Source of the DNA: Deltaproteobacteria bacterium
GTDB lineage: Bacteria > Myxococcota_A > Polyangia > JAAYKL01
DNA length: 64,000 nucleotides
Assembly (NCBI GenBank): GCA_016935665.1
Contig: JAFGQN010000134.1
Coordinates: 32,106 to 96,105, forward strand
Reading direction: 5' to 3'
How positions within the stretch are numbered: the first letter of the stretch is position 1; each line of letters opens with the position of its first letter. This document shows, in pieces, positions 55,089 to 64,000 of the stretch. The translations under genes and the position numbers were made by a program. The notes beneath the pieces are model-generated. The model ran no database searches. It worked only from the letters and a program-made list of their open reading frames with translations, and was not told the DNA's origin.

Positions 55089-56495
55089 ATGATTAAACTG
55101 TTCATTCAGCAACTATTGTTTTTCCTTTTCGCAGCATGGTTTATATATGGCTGCGGTTCGGATTCAAATGAAACTGACAGCGGATCAGATGGGGATTCGG
55201 ACGGAGACTCCGACTCTGATGGCGATTCGGATTCAGATGGTGACGGAGATTCCGACGCAGATACGGATTCCGATTCCGATGGTGATTCGGACACAGACAG
55301 CGATACCGACGGTGACTCTGACAGTGACTCTGACGGCGACTCTGACGGCGATTCAGGATTGTGTGAGGCGCCAAATGTATGCCACGCCGACTGCGCGAGA
55401 TATGACGGCGCGATTGAAGTGGCTGGAATTTGCGAGGGTGCTGACGAAGGTGATATGTGCTGTGATATGGATGGCGGTTCATCCGATTCTGATTCTGATT
55501 CCGATTCCGATTCCGATTCCGATGGTGACACAAATACTGACAGCGACACTGACAGCGAGCAAGTTGTTGAGTGCACCGAAACGCGACCGGCCAATCCGGC
55601 CAAAGGATCGAGGAAGAAGCTGGATCAGGGAACATGGGGAGCAAGTGGTGTTCCCAGCTACGTCACGATGTACATTTATGAACCAGGTAAACCGGCAGAA
55701 AAACCACCTATTGTTGTGGCCTGCCACTCCTGCGGAACACCAGTGGATGGATATGTCAACAGTGTGCAGGGGATTATCTCTGCAGCGGACAAAAACGGAT
55801 TCTACATCATCTTCCCTGAAGCCACCGGCCGCAATTGCTGGGATGTTGGCTCAAACCAGTCGTTAACCCACGATGGTGGTGGTGATACGCAGGCGGTTTC
55901 TCAAATGATTGAGTACGCACTCAAGCAATACAACGGCGATCCGGACCGGGTGTACATCATGGGTGGTTCATCCGGCGCCATGATGACTCAGGCCATGCTG
56001 GCAGTGTACCCCGAACTCTTCCAGGCCGGATCCGCAAGAGCGGGTGTACCGGCGGGATGCTGGGCAGAGGGATATGATCCAGGCCAGCAGTGGGGCGGTT
56101 CCTGCGCTAATGGTTCAGTAAGTAAAACCGCAGAACAGTGGGGCGATTTGGCGCGTGGCATGTCCGGTGGATACGATGGACCACGTCCACGGGTGCAACT
56201 GATGCAGGGGACTGCTGATGCGACCATTAGCTACAATAACATGGGAGAAGCCATAAAACAGTGGACGAACGTCCTGGGGCTGGCGAGTGAACCCACTACA
56301 ACGGATACCAAACAAACCAGCGTTTCCAATTACGACAGAGAATTTTGGGAGGACGACTGCGGTAATGTGGTTCTGGAGGCCTGGCATGGAAACGGGGGGG
56401 GACACTCCATGGGCTACGAAGAAGACGCAATTCTTGATTTCTTCGGGTTAAAAGAATTTGGATGTGTTGACCCGATACCGGACTGTTCAAAATAA
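55089..56495 (+). CDS. CE1-type (feruloyl/acetylxylan esterase or PHB depolymerase-like) lipoprotein
   Basis: ATG 55089 (GGGAGAGAAAAGG upstream) gives a lipobox FIYGC (Cys22), while the upstream part of the frame is not needed. Two Ser/Asp/Gly linkers (about 33-85 and 130-157) flank a Cys-rich module (CEAPNVCHADCAR...CCDMDGG). The hydrolase domain follows from about 170: GxSxG nucleophile GGSSG (Ser294), GTADATISY for Asp, and GGGHSMGY for the His, with ACHSCG as the oxyanion region near 215. CE1 enzymes remove acetyl or phenolic acyl groups from plant polysaccharides or depolymerise polyesters. Acts at the cell surface; the convergent SGNH gene has a similar linker. Confidence 0.88.
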   Translation: MIKLFIQQLLFFLFAAWFIYGCGSDSNETDSGSDGDSDGDSDSDGDSDSDGDGDSDADTDSDSDGDSDTDSDTDGDSDSDSDGDSDGDSGLCEAPNVCHADCARYDGAIEVAGICEGADEGDMCCDMDGGSSDSDSDSDSDSDSDGDTNTDSDTDSEQVVECTETRPANPAKGSRKKLDQGTWGASGVPSYVTMYIYEPGKPAEKPPIVVACHSCGTPVDGYVNSVQGIISAADKNGFYIIFPEATGRNCWDVGSNQSLTHDGGGDTQAVSQMIEYALKQYNGDPDRVYIMGGSSGAMMTQAMLAVYPELFQAGSARAGVPAGCWAEGYDPGQQWGGSCANGSVSKTAEQWGDLARGMSGGYDGPRPRVQLMQGTADATISYNNMGEAIKQWTNVLGLASEPTTTDTKQTSVSNYDREFWEDDCGNVVLEAWHGNGGGHSMGYEEDAILDFFGLKEFGCVDPIPDCSK

Positions 56496-56692
56496 AATCC
56501 AGTATTTTATCCTCCTACCCAATTTGTCATATATAGAAATCGTTTTTACCCCGCCCTACACATCTATCTGGATCAAAAGGCCTTTCCAACTTTGCTGAAA
56601 TTGATATGAGACCAGAAAAAAGAAGAAATAGAGTGTTCGGATGGAGAAATTACATAGTGACAGAGCTATCTAAATGGTTGAATATATCAGAT
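56496..56692. other. Convergent intergenic region
   Basis: 197 bp between two convergent genes. No clear terminator hairpin seen. Confidence 0.35.
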
Positions 56693-58180
56693 CTACTCAA
56701 TTCCCTCAAAAAGCGATAAGTCAATAGCTTCACCGATCATTCGGTGTCCATCCGGACAGGGGTGAAGGCCATCCCATTCGCCTTTAAAGTTTGCTGCCAT
56801 GTATTCCGGATTCTGCGGATCAGCCACTATCTCTGCAAAATCAATGACAGCGTCAAATGACGCCGTATCGTTAATCCACTGATTCAGCTCGTTTCGCTGC
56901 GCCGCACTCCCGTTATTGTAATAGCTGGTATAGTGACCAAAGGGCATAATGGTTCCGCCCACTATTTGGATGCCTTTATCATGTGCAGTGTTGATGCATT
57001 TCTCAAAAACACCCCTGATTGATGCGGCACTCGCTCCTGCGCCCAAATCATTAACACCTTCCATGATAATCACCTGCTTCACTTTTAACGGTCCGAGCAG
57101 ATCCCGCTCATATCGATTGGACAACGGTACACCCAACCCACCGTTTACTACGGTATTGCCGCCAACGCCGTGATTGAGGACGGCAACATGTTTAGTTGCG
57201 TCATTGGCCAGCAGTCGCTGTGCAAAAACATTAACCCAGCGATTGCTGTGGTCCGGATCCGACCCCAAACCATCCGTGATAGAGTCACCGAAAACCACAA
57301 TTGAGTACGCATCACCAAAGGTATAAGTATCAATTTGAGACCAGAAGTACCAGCGCTCCAGTTTCTCAACCGCCTGAATGGATTGGGCAGCCACATCACT
57401 TCCATTAGCAATAAAGCTGGTCATCCGCGCACCGGGATGGCCCGTCAAATTGGAAGGCACAGACCCCAGCTGCAATGTAACAGAAATATCAATATCATTT
57501 TCGAAAGTAACTTCCACCTCATCGGACATGACGCGTTTCCCCTGCTCAATGGTCACCGATTCACTGCCCCCAAAAGTAATGGGGGTGTGCGTACTGGCGT
57601 CGATACCGCCATTTCCAGTGGCTTTGGCCACACCCGCGGCATTGATAGTCAAAGCACCGTTGCCATTTTCATTTGAAAATTCAAAGCGAAATTTTTCTCC
57701 CCCCAGCGTCAACCGCCCAACCTGTCTTAATATCTTATTTGAGAGGTTGTTTTGAGGCTTGTTCTTGTCTTCCACCAGTTGCTGAGATGAAACCCAGGTG
57801 GTGACCCAATCAAACGCCGAAACATCCGAATCCGAATCTCCATCCGAGTCTGAATCCCCATCTGCATCCGAATCACCGTCTGTATCCGAATCACCGTCCG
57901 TATCCGAGTCACCGTCCGTATCCGAGTCACCGTCCGTATCCGAGTCACCATCTGTATCCGAGTCACCGTCTGTATCCGAATCACCATCCGCATCGGAATC
58001 GCCGTCTGTATCGGAATCAGCGTCTGAATCCGAGTCACCGTCCGTATCCGAATCACCGTCCGTATCCCCATCTGAACTGCTGCTGTCGTCTGTCTCACTT
58101 GACGAACCATCACCACAGCCAAAAATTAAAGCTGTAGCCAACAGGCAAAGTAATAATTGAATTATGCATTTTCTAATCAT
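56693..58180 (-). CDS. SGNH/GDSL hydrolase lipoprotein with Asp-Ser-Gly linker
   Basis: A 495-residue lipoprotein starting at ATG 58180 (GGAAGGATC upstream): lipobox LIFGC (Cys22), a long [11 protein letters not shown] linker (about 38-120), a beta-rich N-terminal part, and an SGNH domain with FGDSITDG (block I), [15 protein letters not shown] (block III, Asn) and DGLHP (block V, Asp-x-x-His). Family members are esterases or acetylesterases; those with an extra beta-rich N-terminal module commonly act on polysaccharide acetyl groups. Its convergent neighbour is a CE1 esterase with the same linker type, so both may deacetylate plant polymers at the surface (inference). Confidence 0.88.
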   Translation of the reverse strand: MIRKCIIQLLLCLLATALIFGCGDGSSSETDDSSSSDGDTDGDSDTDGDSDSDADSDTDGDSDADGDSDTDGDSDTDGDSDTDGDSDTDGDSDTDGDSDTDGDSDADGDSDSDGDSDSDVSAFDWVTTWVSSQQLVEDKNKPQNNLSNKILRQVGRLTLGGEKFRFEFSNENGNGALTINAAGVAKATGNGGIDASTHTPITFGGSESVTIEQGKRVMSDEVEVTFENDIDISVTLQLGSVPSNLTGHPGARMTSFIANGSDVAAQSIQAVEKLERWYFWSQIDTYTFGDAYSIVVFGDSITDGLGSDPDHSNRWVNVFAQRLLANDATKHVAVLNHGVGGNTVVNGGLGVPLSNRYERDLLGPLKVKQVIIMEGVNDLGAGASAASIRGVFEKCINTAHDKGIQIVGGTIMPFGHYTSYYNNGSAAQRNELNQWINDTASFDAVIDFAEIVADPQNPEYMAANFKGEWDGLHPCPDGHRMIGEAIDLSLFEGIE

Positions 58181-58317
58181 GTTTCCAGATCCTTCCAGTT
58201 TCGTATTTAACTTCAAAGACGCTGGGTAAGTTACACGACTGCGCGAACTGGCTCAACCCTCACACAAATACCTGTATCATTGGAATAATTCACCATTCAT
58301 GTACAAAACACGAATTG

Positions 58318-58568
58318 TCAAATCCCCCACACCCGTATCTGCGCCGCCGCTGCGATGTGCCCCGCCTCGCCAAATGCCCCTGTTATGGTGACGTTCGCCA
58401 CATTGCATAGGAATTTGGATGTGGCACGTGGGTACACCCCGGCTCATCACAGGTAAAACTTCGGACATTCATCACTGTAAGTTCGTATCCAGACATTGGC
58501 ACGGTCTGCGTCTCGCCATTTTCCATGGCGATGGATAAATCAATATCGGGTGAGAACCGAATGCTCAA
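58318..58568 (-). pseudogene. Small protein coupled to the chemoreceptor gene, interrupted by one base
   Basis: The first frame begins at a TTG at 58568 overlapping the stop of the receptor gene (TTGA) and reads MSIRFSPDIDLSIAMENGETQ...SFTCDEPG, then ends early. In a second frame, from the GGGG run at about 58439-58442, it continues VYPRATSKFLCNVANVTITGAFGEAGHIAAAAQIRVWGI and stops at 58320-58318. Joined, it gives a beta-rich protein of about 83 residues. No family recognised. The start by TTG within the upstream stop suggests translational coupling. Confidence 0.55.
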
Positions 58569-60652
58569 CGTGTTTTGAACGTTTGCGTCATTTTGTGCAT
58601 TGCAGTGGTGCGTTGCTGCAGGTGCACCGATAACGACTCAGATGACGCGGCGTCGTCCTTTACCTGCCGCAATTGAACGTCCGCTGCTTCCAGTTGTGCG
58701 TTCATTTGGAAAATGGTTTTCATCCGATGCGATGTCAAGGTGGTCATATGGGTCATATGGGCAGACACATCCTCAATCCCTTTGGCAATCTCGCGAAACT
58801 GATGGGCCATCTGAGTGGCCAGCTGGTTTCCATCAAGCGACAACCGCAATGCGTCTGCCACCAGTTTTTCAATGTTGGCGGCCGCCTCCCTGCTCCTGGC
58901 CGCCAGCGCCTGAATCTCACTGGCCACCACCGCAAACCCCACCCCGGCGTCCCCCGCCCGGGCCGCCTCCACCGACGCATTGAGCGCCAGCAAATTGGTC
59001 TGCTGCGCAATGGCGTTGATCACATCGATAATCTCTGCACTGCGCCGCGCGCTCTGTTCAATCCCGGTCATGGAGTGCGCCGTTCGCGATACCAGTTCGG
59101 TTCCCTGCTGCGCCTGCTCAAAATTCCGTTGGCTCAATTCCCTAAGCAGCCGGGTTTCCCGACTGTCTCTTTCAATGTCTGTCAGCATTTGCTTTGACGA
59201 CTGGACCGACTCAAAAAGCGCCTCACTCACCTTATCAAGATGACGCACCTGCACCCTGCTGATTTTCCCAACCCCCGTTGCCGCCTGCTGCACGCCGGTG
59301 CTGTTTTTCTTGAGCGCATTCAACGCCGTGCACAACGCCCCAACCGTCTGATTCAGGGCGTCTTTCATGGTGGCATATTCCCCCGCAAACGCCCCTGTCA
59401 TCGCCACCGTCAAATCCTGCTGCCGCAGTCGATTAAGCACGCGCACCGCCTCGGTCACCGGCGCCGTTGCCGCATCCAGCGTGTGATTCATCCCATCGAT
59501 AAGTTCTAGAAAAACGCCGTCGTACAGGTGGGAATCCGCGCGCACCTGCAACACACCCGCCGCCGCCGCATCGGTGAGCCGCTTCATTTCATTGGCCACA
59601 TTGAGAACATTGCTGCGAATGGTATTCACCGCATCGGAGTACTTGCGCTGCTCCCCGGGCATGGGGGGCATTTCATTCGTTAAATTGCCAAGGGCATACG
59701 CCGCCAAAAGCTGCGAGCTCTCCCTCATGGGCAGCAACACCGCATCCAGCGCCTCGTTCATCCCATAAGACAATTGTGCAAACACCCCCTGGTGCCGCTT
59801 CGGTTCACAGCGTGCCTGCACCATCCCGTTTTTTTGCGCCTCAATCACATCTGCCAGCTCATCGGTCAACCGGCGCAACGCTTCGGTGCTGTCTCCAATA
59901 CTCTGCATCAGCGACTGAAACTCCCCCGCATACCGCGCCGTCATCTCCTGTGGCAAATCCCCTCTCGAAATGCGTTTCATCAGCCCCGCCGCATCCTCCA
60001 ATGGCAACACAATCGCATCCAGCGTGTCGTTGAACCCTTCCACGATCACCCGAAATTCCCCCGCGTGTCCCGTCGCATCCACCCGATGATGCAAACGCCC
60101 TTCCCTGGCCGCCGCCACCAGCGACAGCGTATCGTGCAGCATGCGCGAAATATTCTGCTGCATCACCCCCATGGCCTGCCCCAGCGCGTCATTTTCAGAA
60201 CGCACCTTTACCTCCTGCCCCATATCCCCCTTCGAAATCGCCAACAACGCCGCACACTGCTCCCGCCCCTGCGCCTGCACCTCCTTCAGCGACTGTCCCA
60301 GCAGCGCCACCTCATCGTCCCCTCTCGTTGCAATATCCACTCTCAAATCCCCAAGCGCCATCCGATTGGACGCCTTCGCCAGCGCCTCCAGCCGTTTGGC
60401 CATCCTGCCCGCCGCAATCAGAATCGCCGCAAACACCACCCCACACGCCACCGGCAATACCACCAGCAACGTTGTCAAATCCATCTGTCGCACCCCCACA
60501 ATAAACCCCGCCGTCGACGCCGCCACCGCCCCCGGCATCACCGTGAGCGCCATCTGCGTCAACAGCTTCCATCTAAACAACAGATAAAACCCAAAACTCA
60601 CCAGCGCCGCACAAAAAAGCGCCACCAAAAGCCACACCACAATCTGCACCAT
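58565..60652 (-). CDS. Membrane-bound chemoreceptor without a periplasmic domain
   Basis: A 695-residue methyl-accepting protein. I take ATG 60652; a TTG at 60661 is possible. About three N-terminal hydrophobic spans (to residue 90) have no large loop between them, so sensing is likely cytoplasmic or intramembrane. HAMP-like segments follow at about 90-150 and again, and the kinase-control tip reads AIAQQTNLLALNASVEAARAGDAGVGFAVVASEIQALAARSREAA (about 535-580). No methylation-motif check was possible. It is followed, with overlapping stop and start, by a small interrupted gene. Confidence 0.88.
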   Translation of the reverse strand: MVQIVVWLLVALFCAALVSFGFYLLFRWKLLTQMALTVMPGAVAASTAGFIVGVRQMDLTTLLVVLPVACGVVFAAILIAAGRMAKRLEALAKASNRMALGDLRVDIATRGDDEVALLGQSLKEVQAQGREQCAALLAISKGDMGQEVKVRSENDALGQAMGVMQQNISRMLHDTLSLVAAAREGRLHHRVDATGHAGEFRVIVEGFNDTLDAIVLPLEDAAGLMKRISRGDLPQEMTARYAGEFQSLMQSIGDSTEALRRLTDELADVIEAQKNGMVQARCEPKRHQGVFAQLSYGMNEALDAVLLPMRESSQLLAAYALGNLTNEMPPMPGEQRKYSDAVNTIRSNVLNVANEMKRLTDAAAAGVLQVRADSHLYDGVFLELIDGMNHTLDAATAPVTEAVRVLNRLRQQDLTVAMTGAFAGEYATMKDALNQTVGALCTALNALKKNSTGVQQAATGVGKISRVQVRHLDKVSEALFESVQSSKQMLTDIERDSRETRLLRELSQRNFEQAQQGTELVSRTAHSMTGIEQSARRSAEIIDVINAIAQQTNLLALNASVEAARAGDAGVGFAVVASEIQALAARSREAAANIEKLVADALRLSLDGNQLATQMAHQFREIAKGIEDVSAHMTHMTTLTSHRMKTIFQMNAQLEAADVQLRQVKDDAASSESLSVHLQQRTTAMHKMTQTFKTR

Positions 60653-60661
60653 CTCACTCAA

Positions 60662-61518
60662 AATACTGCCCCGCTGTTCACGGTTTTATAAATCCAATTA
60701 CCACCAACAGATATCGGCCAAATACGCCCATGATTAAGCAACAAAACTTCAAATCCCGAACCAACATTTCCAATATCCCGCACGCCTGGCCCCCCATCGA
60801 ACGGTCGGCACCAGCAAACGAACGATTGGCACCAGCAAACGAACGGTTTTCATCAAAAACAAACCGCTTTTCACCCCAAACAGCCCGCATTTCATCTCCC
60901 CCCCAAACGCCTCCCATCAAAAACAGCCCGCTTTTCACCCGCAACCGGCCGTTTTCATCATCAAAACGAACGGTCACCATCCCAAACCGGACGATTTCGT
61001 CATCAAAACGAACGGTCGGCATCCCCAACGATCGTTTTCGTCCAATGACGCACGGTACACATCCCCAACGATCATTTTCGTCCAATAACACACGGTACAC
61101 AAACGTAGGCCACCAATGCGCCAACATACGGTCAAACAACGCCATTGTACCCAATGCCAATACGAGAACAAACCCTGCAAAATGCAGCGCGGTAGTTTAT
61201 CTGCCGCAAAAGATGAGCCGGAAAACAGAAGAATCCAGACCGCACTGAAAAGTGCGGTACATCTCGATGCCTTTAAAAATTCCCCCACCGAACACTTTCG
61301 TCCGGTCGCACATGTTCACCAAAAAAGCCGCATGTTGTGATTCACCATTCGAGCTATTTGGGGTGCGTCGTGGGGTTGGCGGTGACTCTGGTGCGCCTGA
61401 ACCGTGGAATTAAATCCAGAAATGTAATGTGATGGGGGGGGTGAACCCTGACGCTCCCAGAAGAAACGCGAACAGTTCCAGCGAGTGTCTGGGAACGTTT
61501 CCACAACAGACGAGATCT
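60662..61518. repeat. Region with degenerate minisatellite, period about 40-42 bp
   Basis: Between the receptor gene and the TPR gene. A 21-bp unit occurs twice at 60807-60848 (GGCACCAGCAAACGAACG core). Around 60951-61100 there are four copies of a related unit: about 60951, 60993, 61034 and 61074, spacing 42, 41 and 40 bp; the copies at 61021-61060 and 61061-61100 are nearly identical. The remainder of the region, 61110-61518, has no convincing gene. The open frames crossing the repeats read as His/Arg-rich or Phe/Asp-rich and are artefacts. The unit differs from the 41-bp array at 4959. Confidence 0.8.
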
Positions 61519-62901
61519 TCACCTTGCCACGCTGACTGGTTGTGTGAGGCCACCATACGAGACGTCCATATTTGGAGCTGAGCACTGTGTTGCTTGACCT
61601 TTATTGTTTGTGCACTGCATGTCGTTCAGTTGTTTTTGAATCTCTTCCTCTCCTGTAGGATTTTCAGCGTCAACGTAACACTGGAGAGATATCTTAAAGT
61701 CATGACAAGCTCGCTCAATGTTCTCTCTTGCGTTTTCCATGTCGCCCATTGCCCGAAATACATTTGCCAAGCCTCCATTATTTTTTTGCTCTTTGTTATG
61801 GTACATTGCTAGTGCTTCATTAAAGTACTTTTGAGCAGATTTATATTTTTTTTCGCGGGTTTCCAGTTTTCCTAATCCAAGAAGGGCGTTCGCTTCGTTC
61901 AATTTGAGTTTTTCCTTATTGAAAATCCCTCTCGCTTTCTTGTAGTTTCCTCGAGCAGCATTATAGTTTCCAAGTGAGAACTCCAAATCTCCTATGCCAC
62001 GAAGCACATTTGCTTCGCCTGCTGCATCCTCCTCCTCTTTGAATAATGGAATCGCTTTGTTATAGTAATAGCGCGCTTTCGAATATTTGGTTCTCATGAC
62101 TGCCAAATGCCCCAACCCACGGTATATATTTGCTTCGCCTTTACGGTATTTCCCCAGCTTATAAAATATCATCCCTAGAGTGTATTCCACTTCGGCAGAC
62201 TCATAATTACTAAGCTCTCGCTCCAGTTGGGCCATTCCACGATGCGCATCTCCGATTCCCTCAAAATTCTTGAGTTTTATGTAACTTTCAATGGCATCAG
62301 TGTAGTGTACACGAGCCAGATCATTGTTGTCGGATTGGTTTTCAACCTCACCTGAAAAAAAGTTGGAGTGTGCTATCCATTCTTCGGACTTGCTACCTGT
62401 CGCAATATCATGGCATTCTTCTAGCTTCTTTCTGGCAACATTACATTTTCCCATATAATAAAGTAGTTCTCCGATTTTACATACACATTCGAGTATCGCT
62501 TCGTTCTGACCATGCTTTTGCGCAAGATTGAACGCATCTGTGAACAGGTTGGAAGAGTATTCAAACGAATGGGCTTCTTTTGAATCTTTTGCCTCATGCA
62601 TTAGGGCAGCTATCTCTCTTGATGGCGACAAGTATTCATTTAGAAAAAAAACAAATAACATCACGACCATAATCGTTGAGATCAAAATGGAACGCCTATG
62701 TTTTTTTTGGGCGGCTACTATCCCTATTGCAATAATGGGAGGGATTGCTGATGCACATACAACCCGTATTGGGATCTGGTTGTTCAGCACAAAATAAATG
62801 ATTGCAGACAGTACAAGCGAGCTAAACACAAATACCTGATGCTTTTTCTCATTTATGAATTCCTTTATCCATTTGATTATTTCTGGTATTATTGAACTCA
62901 T
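61519..62901 (-). CDS. TPR membrane protein
   Basis: A 460-residue protein with GCGAGG before ATG 62901. Three hydrophobic spans lie in the first 95 residues (about 24-40, 46-65, 73-93). Then from about 100 to 430 there are seven or more tetratricopeptide-like repeats (for example YSKARYYYNKAIPLFKEEEDAAGEANVLRGIGDLEFSLGNYNAARGNYKKA). The base composition is clearly lower in GC than neighbouring genes, and Lys, Asn and Ile are frequent, which suggests recent transfer. No enzyme domain. Role unknown, perhaps protein-protein scaffolding at the membrane. Confidence 0.8.
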   Translation of the reverse strand: MSSIIPEIIKWIKEFINEKKHQVFVFSSLVLSAIIYFVLNNQIPIRVVCASAIPPIIAIGIVAAQKKHRRSILISTIMVVMLFVFFLNEYLSPSREIAALMHEAKDSKEAHSFEYSSNLFTDAFNLAQKHGQNEAILECVCKIGELLYYMGKCNVARKKLEECHDIATGSKSEEWIAHSNFFSGEVENQSDNNDLARVHYTDAIESYIKLKNFEGIGDAHRGMAQLERELSNYESAEVEYTLGMIFYKLGKYRKGEANIYRGLGHLAVMRTKYSKARYYYNKAIPLFKEEEDAAGEANVLRGIGDLEFSLGNYNAARGNYKKARGIFNKEKLKLNEANALLGLGKLETREKKYKSAQKYFNEALAMYHNKEQKNNGGLANVFRAMGDMENARENIERACHDFKISLQCYVDAENPTGEEEIQKQLNDMQCTNNKGQATQCSAPNMDVSYGGLTQPVSVAR

Positions 62902-63835
62902 TTGTTGCCTCGCAATTATTTGTATATCTGGGGGCTGTCATCCAAACTATGGAAGGACACAATTGGTAAAATAAGGTGTGCACTCCAGTCTAAGTTGTCA
63001 GCCTCGTTGAGATAGTCGATTAGGGTTTATAATAGCGCAATTTATTTAAGCGGCCATTGGTGCTACAGGTTAGTTGTGCCCGGTCACCATAATCCAGGGA
63101 AAAAGGGGCGATTCTGTTCGAATTGAGTTAGAGACTCAGCTGTTTATCCCTTAAATAACGTGAAAAATGATCGACCCATTTTTTAGGGTGATTATTTGCG
63201 ATGAGGCCTTCTTATGCTTCTATACGATTATTGGCAAAAATTGGCAAACGTTCGGAGTGGAGACGATCGTGAAAAAGCGCGGCGTTTCGATCGTGAATGC
63301 GCTTCTGCTTCACGACGTATACGTTTGATATCCTAATTGTTCTGACGATGCGATGTTTTCGATGTGTAGAGAGGGGCTAAGTAGGAGGTCTCTTTCCAGC
63401 TAAAAACGGATTAAAGAGCATCTGTCAATTTCATACCTTGTCAGTGGTCAAAGATCCTGCAATGGAGAGGGCAAAAGCCTTATATGCCCAATCAGCAACA
63501 ACTCCAGTTCAAGCACTTATCACGATCATTTTGTCCTAATAGCACACTTTGGCTGAAGATGGTGTCTCTCATATTTTTGAGCAAGATTTTAATAAATCAT
63601 TTGATTTCAATTCATTGGTGAAATGGACGAAGTGCGAAACGATCGAATCACTGCGCTTTTAAATGATCGTTTCCAGTAAAAAAAGGGACAACGCGGACAG
63701 AATCAGCCATGAAAAATCGAGTAATTTCACATTTTCCCAATTCCCCCCTTGACACCCGCCCGGTCACTATGTTTCACTATCCGTCATAATAAACCCAATT
63801 TGTAGTTGTGGACCGTTCAATAAAAGGAGTTCTTT
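62902..63835. other. Gene-poor AT-rich region
   Basis: 934 bp without an open frame of useful length on either strand. I see no tRNA, repeat or insertion sequence ends. A TTGACA at about 63749 has no convincing -10 partner. It may be a decayed gene or element, or carry promoters for the TPR gene and the next gene. Confidence 0.5.
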
Positions 63836-63925
63836 ATGTCTGAACAAGGTAGCCAAAAGTATTTTGATCAGTTGCGTGAGACGTTGTTGGCGTTGACCAA
63901 AGCGCAGATTACGTGTAAGCGGTAA
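63836..63925 (+). CDS. Short ORF of 29 codons with a good ribosome binding site
   Basis: ATG 63836 is preceded by AAAGGAG. It codes for MSEQGSQKYFDQLRETLLAL and nine more residues and stops with TAA. Either a small peptide, or the intact start of a gene that is broken by the TAA. The window ends 75 bp later in AGGAGGA, which may be the ribosome binding site of another gene. Confidence 0.35.
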   Translation: MSEQGSQKYFDQLRETLLALTKAQITCKR

Positions 63926-64000
63926 CAGAACGGCGTCATATTAAATCTCGCCTGGTCCAGTATAATTGCTTCGAAATGAACCTGCAAACAAACAGGAGGA

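Noticed and set aside
60678..61160. Minus-strand open frame rich in Phe, Asp and Arg
   Set aside because: It lies over the degenerate minisatellite, has no ribosome binding site and reads as a repeated unit.
63749..63790. Sigma-70 promoter with TTGACA before the short ORF at 63836
   Set aside because: No -10 hexamer at 16-18 bp.

Overview
The window looks like chromosome from a Gram-negative bacterium of the deltaproteobacterial or myxobacterial type (inference, no marker rRNA is present). The support is the repertoire: many lipoproteins whose lipobox is followed by a Ser/Asp/Gly linker, a fibro-slime protein with DUF4215-type repeats, MopE-like metal-binding repeats, several PilZ proteins, two NtrC-class activators, TPR proteins with a PEGA-like or membrane tail, and a ParA plus roadblock-like pair. 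The core genes are parE, parC, murI, larB and larC. No tRNA, rRNA, CRISPR array, complete insertion sequence or phage was found, and I saw no convincing rho-independent terminators.

Layout. 1-2.9 kb: the end of a possible NlpC/P60-like protein, ParA, a roadblock-like partner and a small lipoprotein. 2.9-7.1 kb: VWA lipoprotein, a small coiled-coil protein, a 41-bp minisatellite and a fibro-slime lipoprotein. 7.3-9.6 kb: an OPT transporter coupled to a small membrane protein. 9.9-14.0 kb: a DUF1842-like protein, then a sigma-54 activator with a C-terminal TPR-like half overlapping a DUF917 gene. 14.1-17.8 kb: an interrupted zinc-ribbon ORF, DUF1232, a small membrane protein and two tandem paralogues that read as NphB/CloQ-like (ABBA fold) aromatic prenyltransferases with an extra N-terminal PCP_red-like helical domain; this is the most unusual locus. 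18.2-21.2 kb: an alkaline-ceramidase-like membrane protein and a beta-helix lipoprotein. 21.5-24.2 kb: three related zinc-ribbon proteins in a row. 24.3-26.9 kb: a Cys-rich PAS histidine kinase convergent with its likely NtrC-type regulator. 27.1-31.0 kb: topoisomerase IV of the Bacteroidetes-like type. 31.0-36.1 kb: DUF302, a FliA-like sigma factor, larB-larC-murI, PilZ and ppnP. 36.1-41.3 kb: SdiA-regulated-like lipoprotein, an M6 metalloprotease with a long Ser-Asp stalk, a frameshifted small gene and a lipoprotein with a protein-glutaminase-like Cys-His-Asp triad. 41.6-45.0 kb: cheW and a large chemoreceptor. 45.3-51.0 kb: PilZ, a DUF3516-type helicase, then a TPR-AAA ATPase coupled to a TPR membrane protein. 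51.3-58.2 kb: TPR/PEGA-like protein, MopE-like lipoprotein and two convergent esterase lipoproteins (CE1 and SGNH). 58.3-60.7 kb: a second chemoreceptor coupled to a small frameshifted gene. 60.7-64 kb: a second minisatellite with a period near 41 bp, an AT-richer TPR membrane protein, and almost 1 kb without genes.

Themes: exported, lipid-anchored proteins acting at the cell surface on polymers or proteins (esterases, protease, deamidase-like, adhesive domains); signalling through chemoreceptors, PilZ and sigma-54 activators; and two places (39.8-40.2 kb and 58.3-58.6 kb) where one missing or extra base would restore a longer protein, with a possible third interruption, an in-frame stop, at 14.1-14.5 kb.
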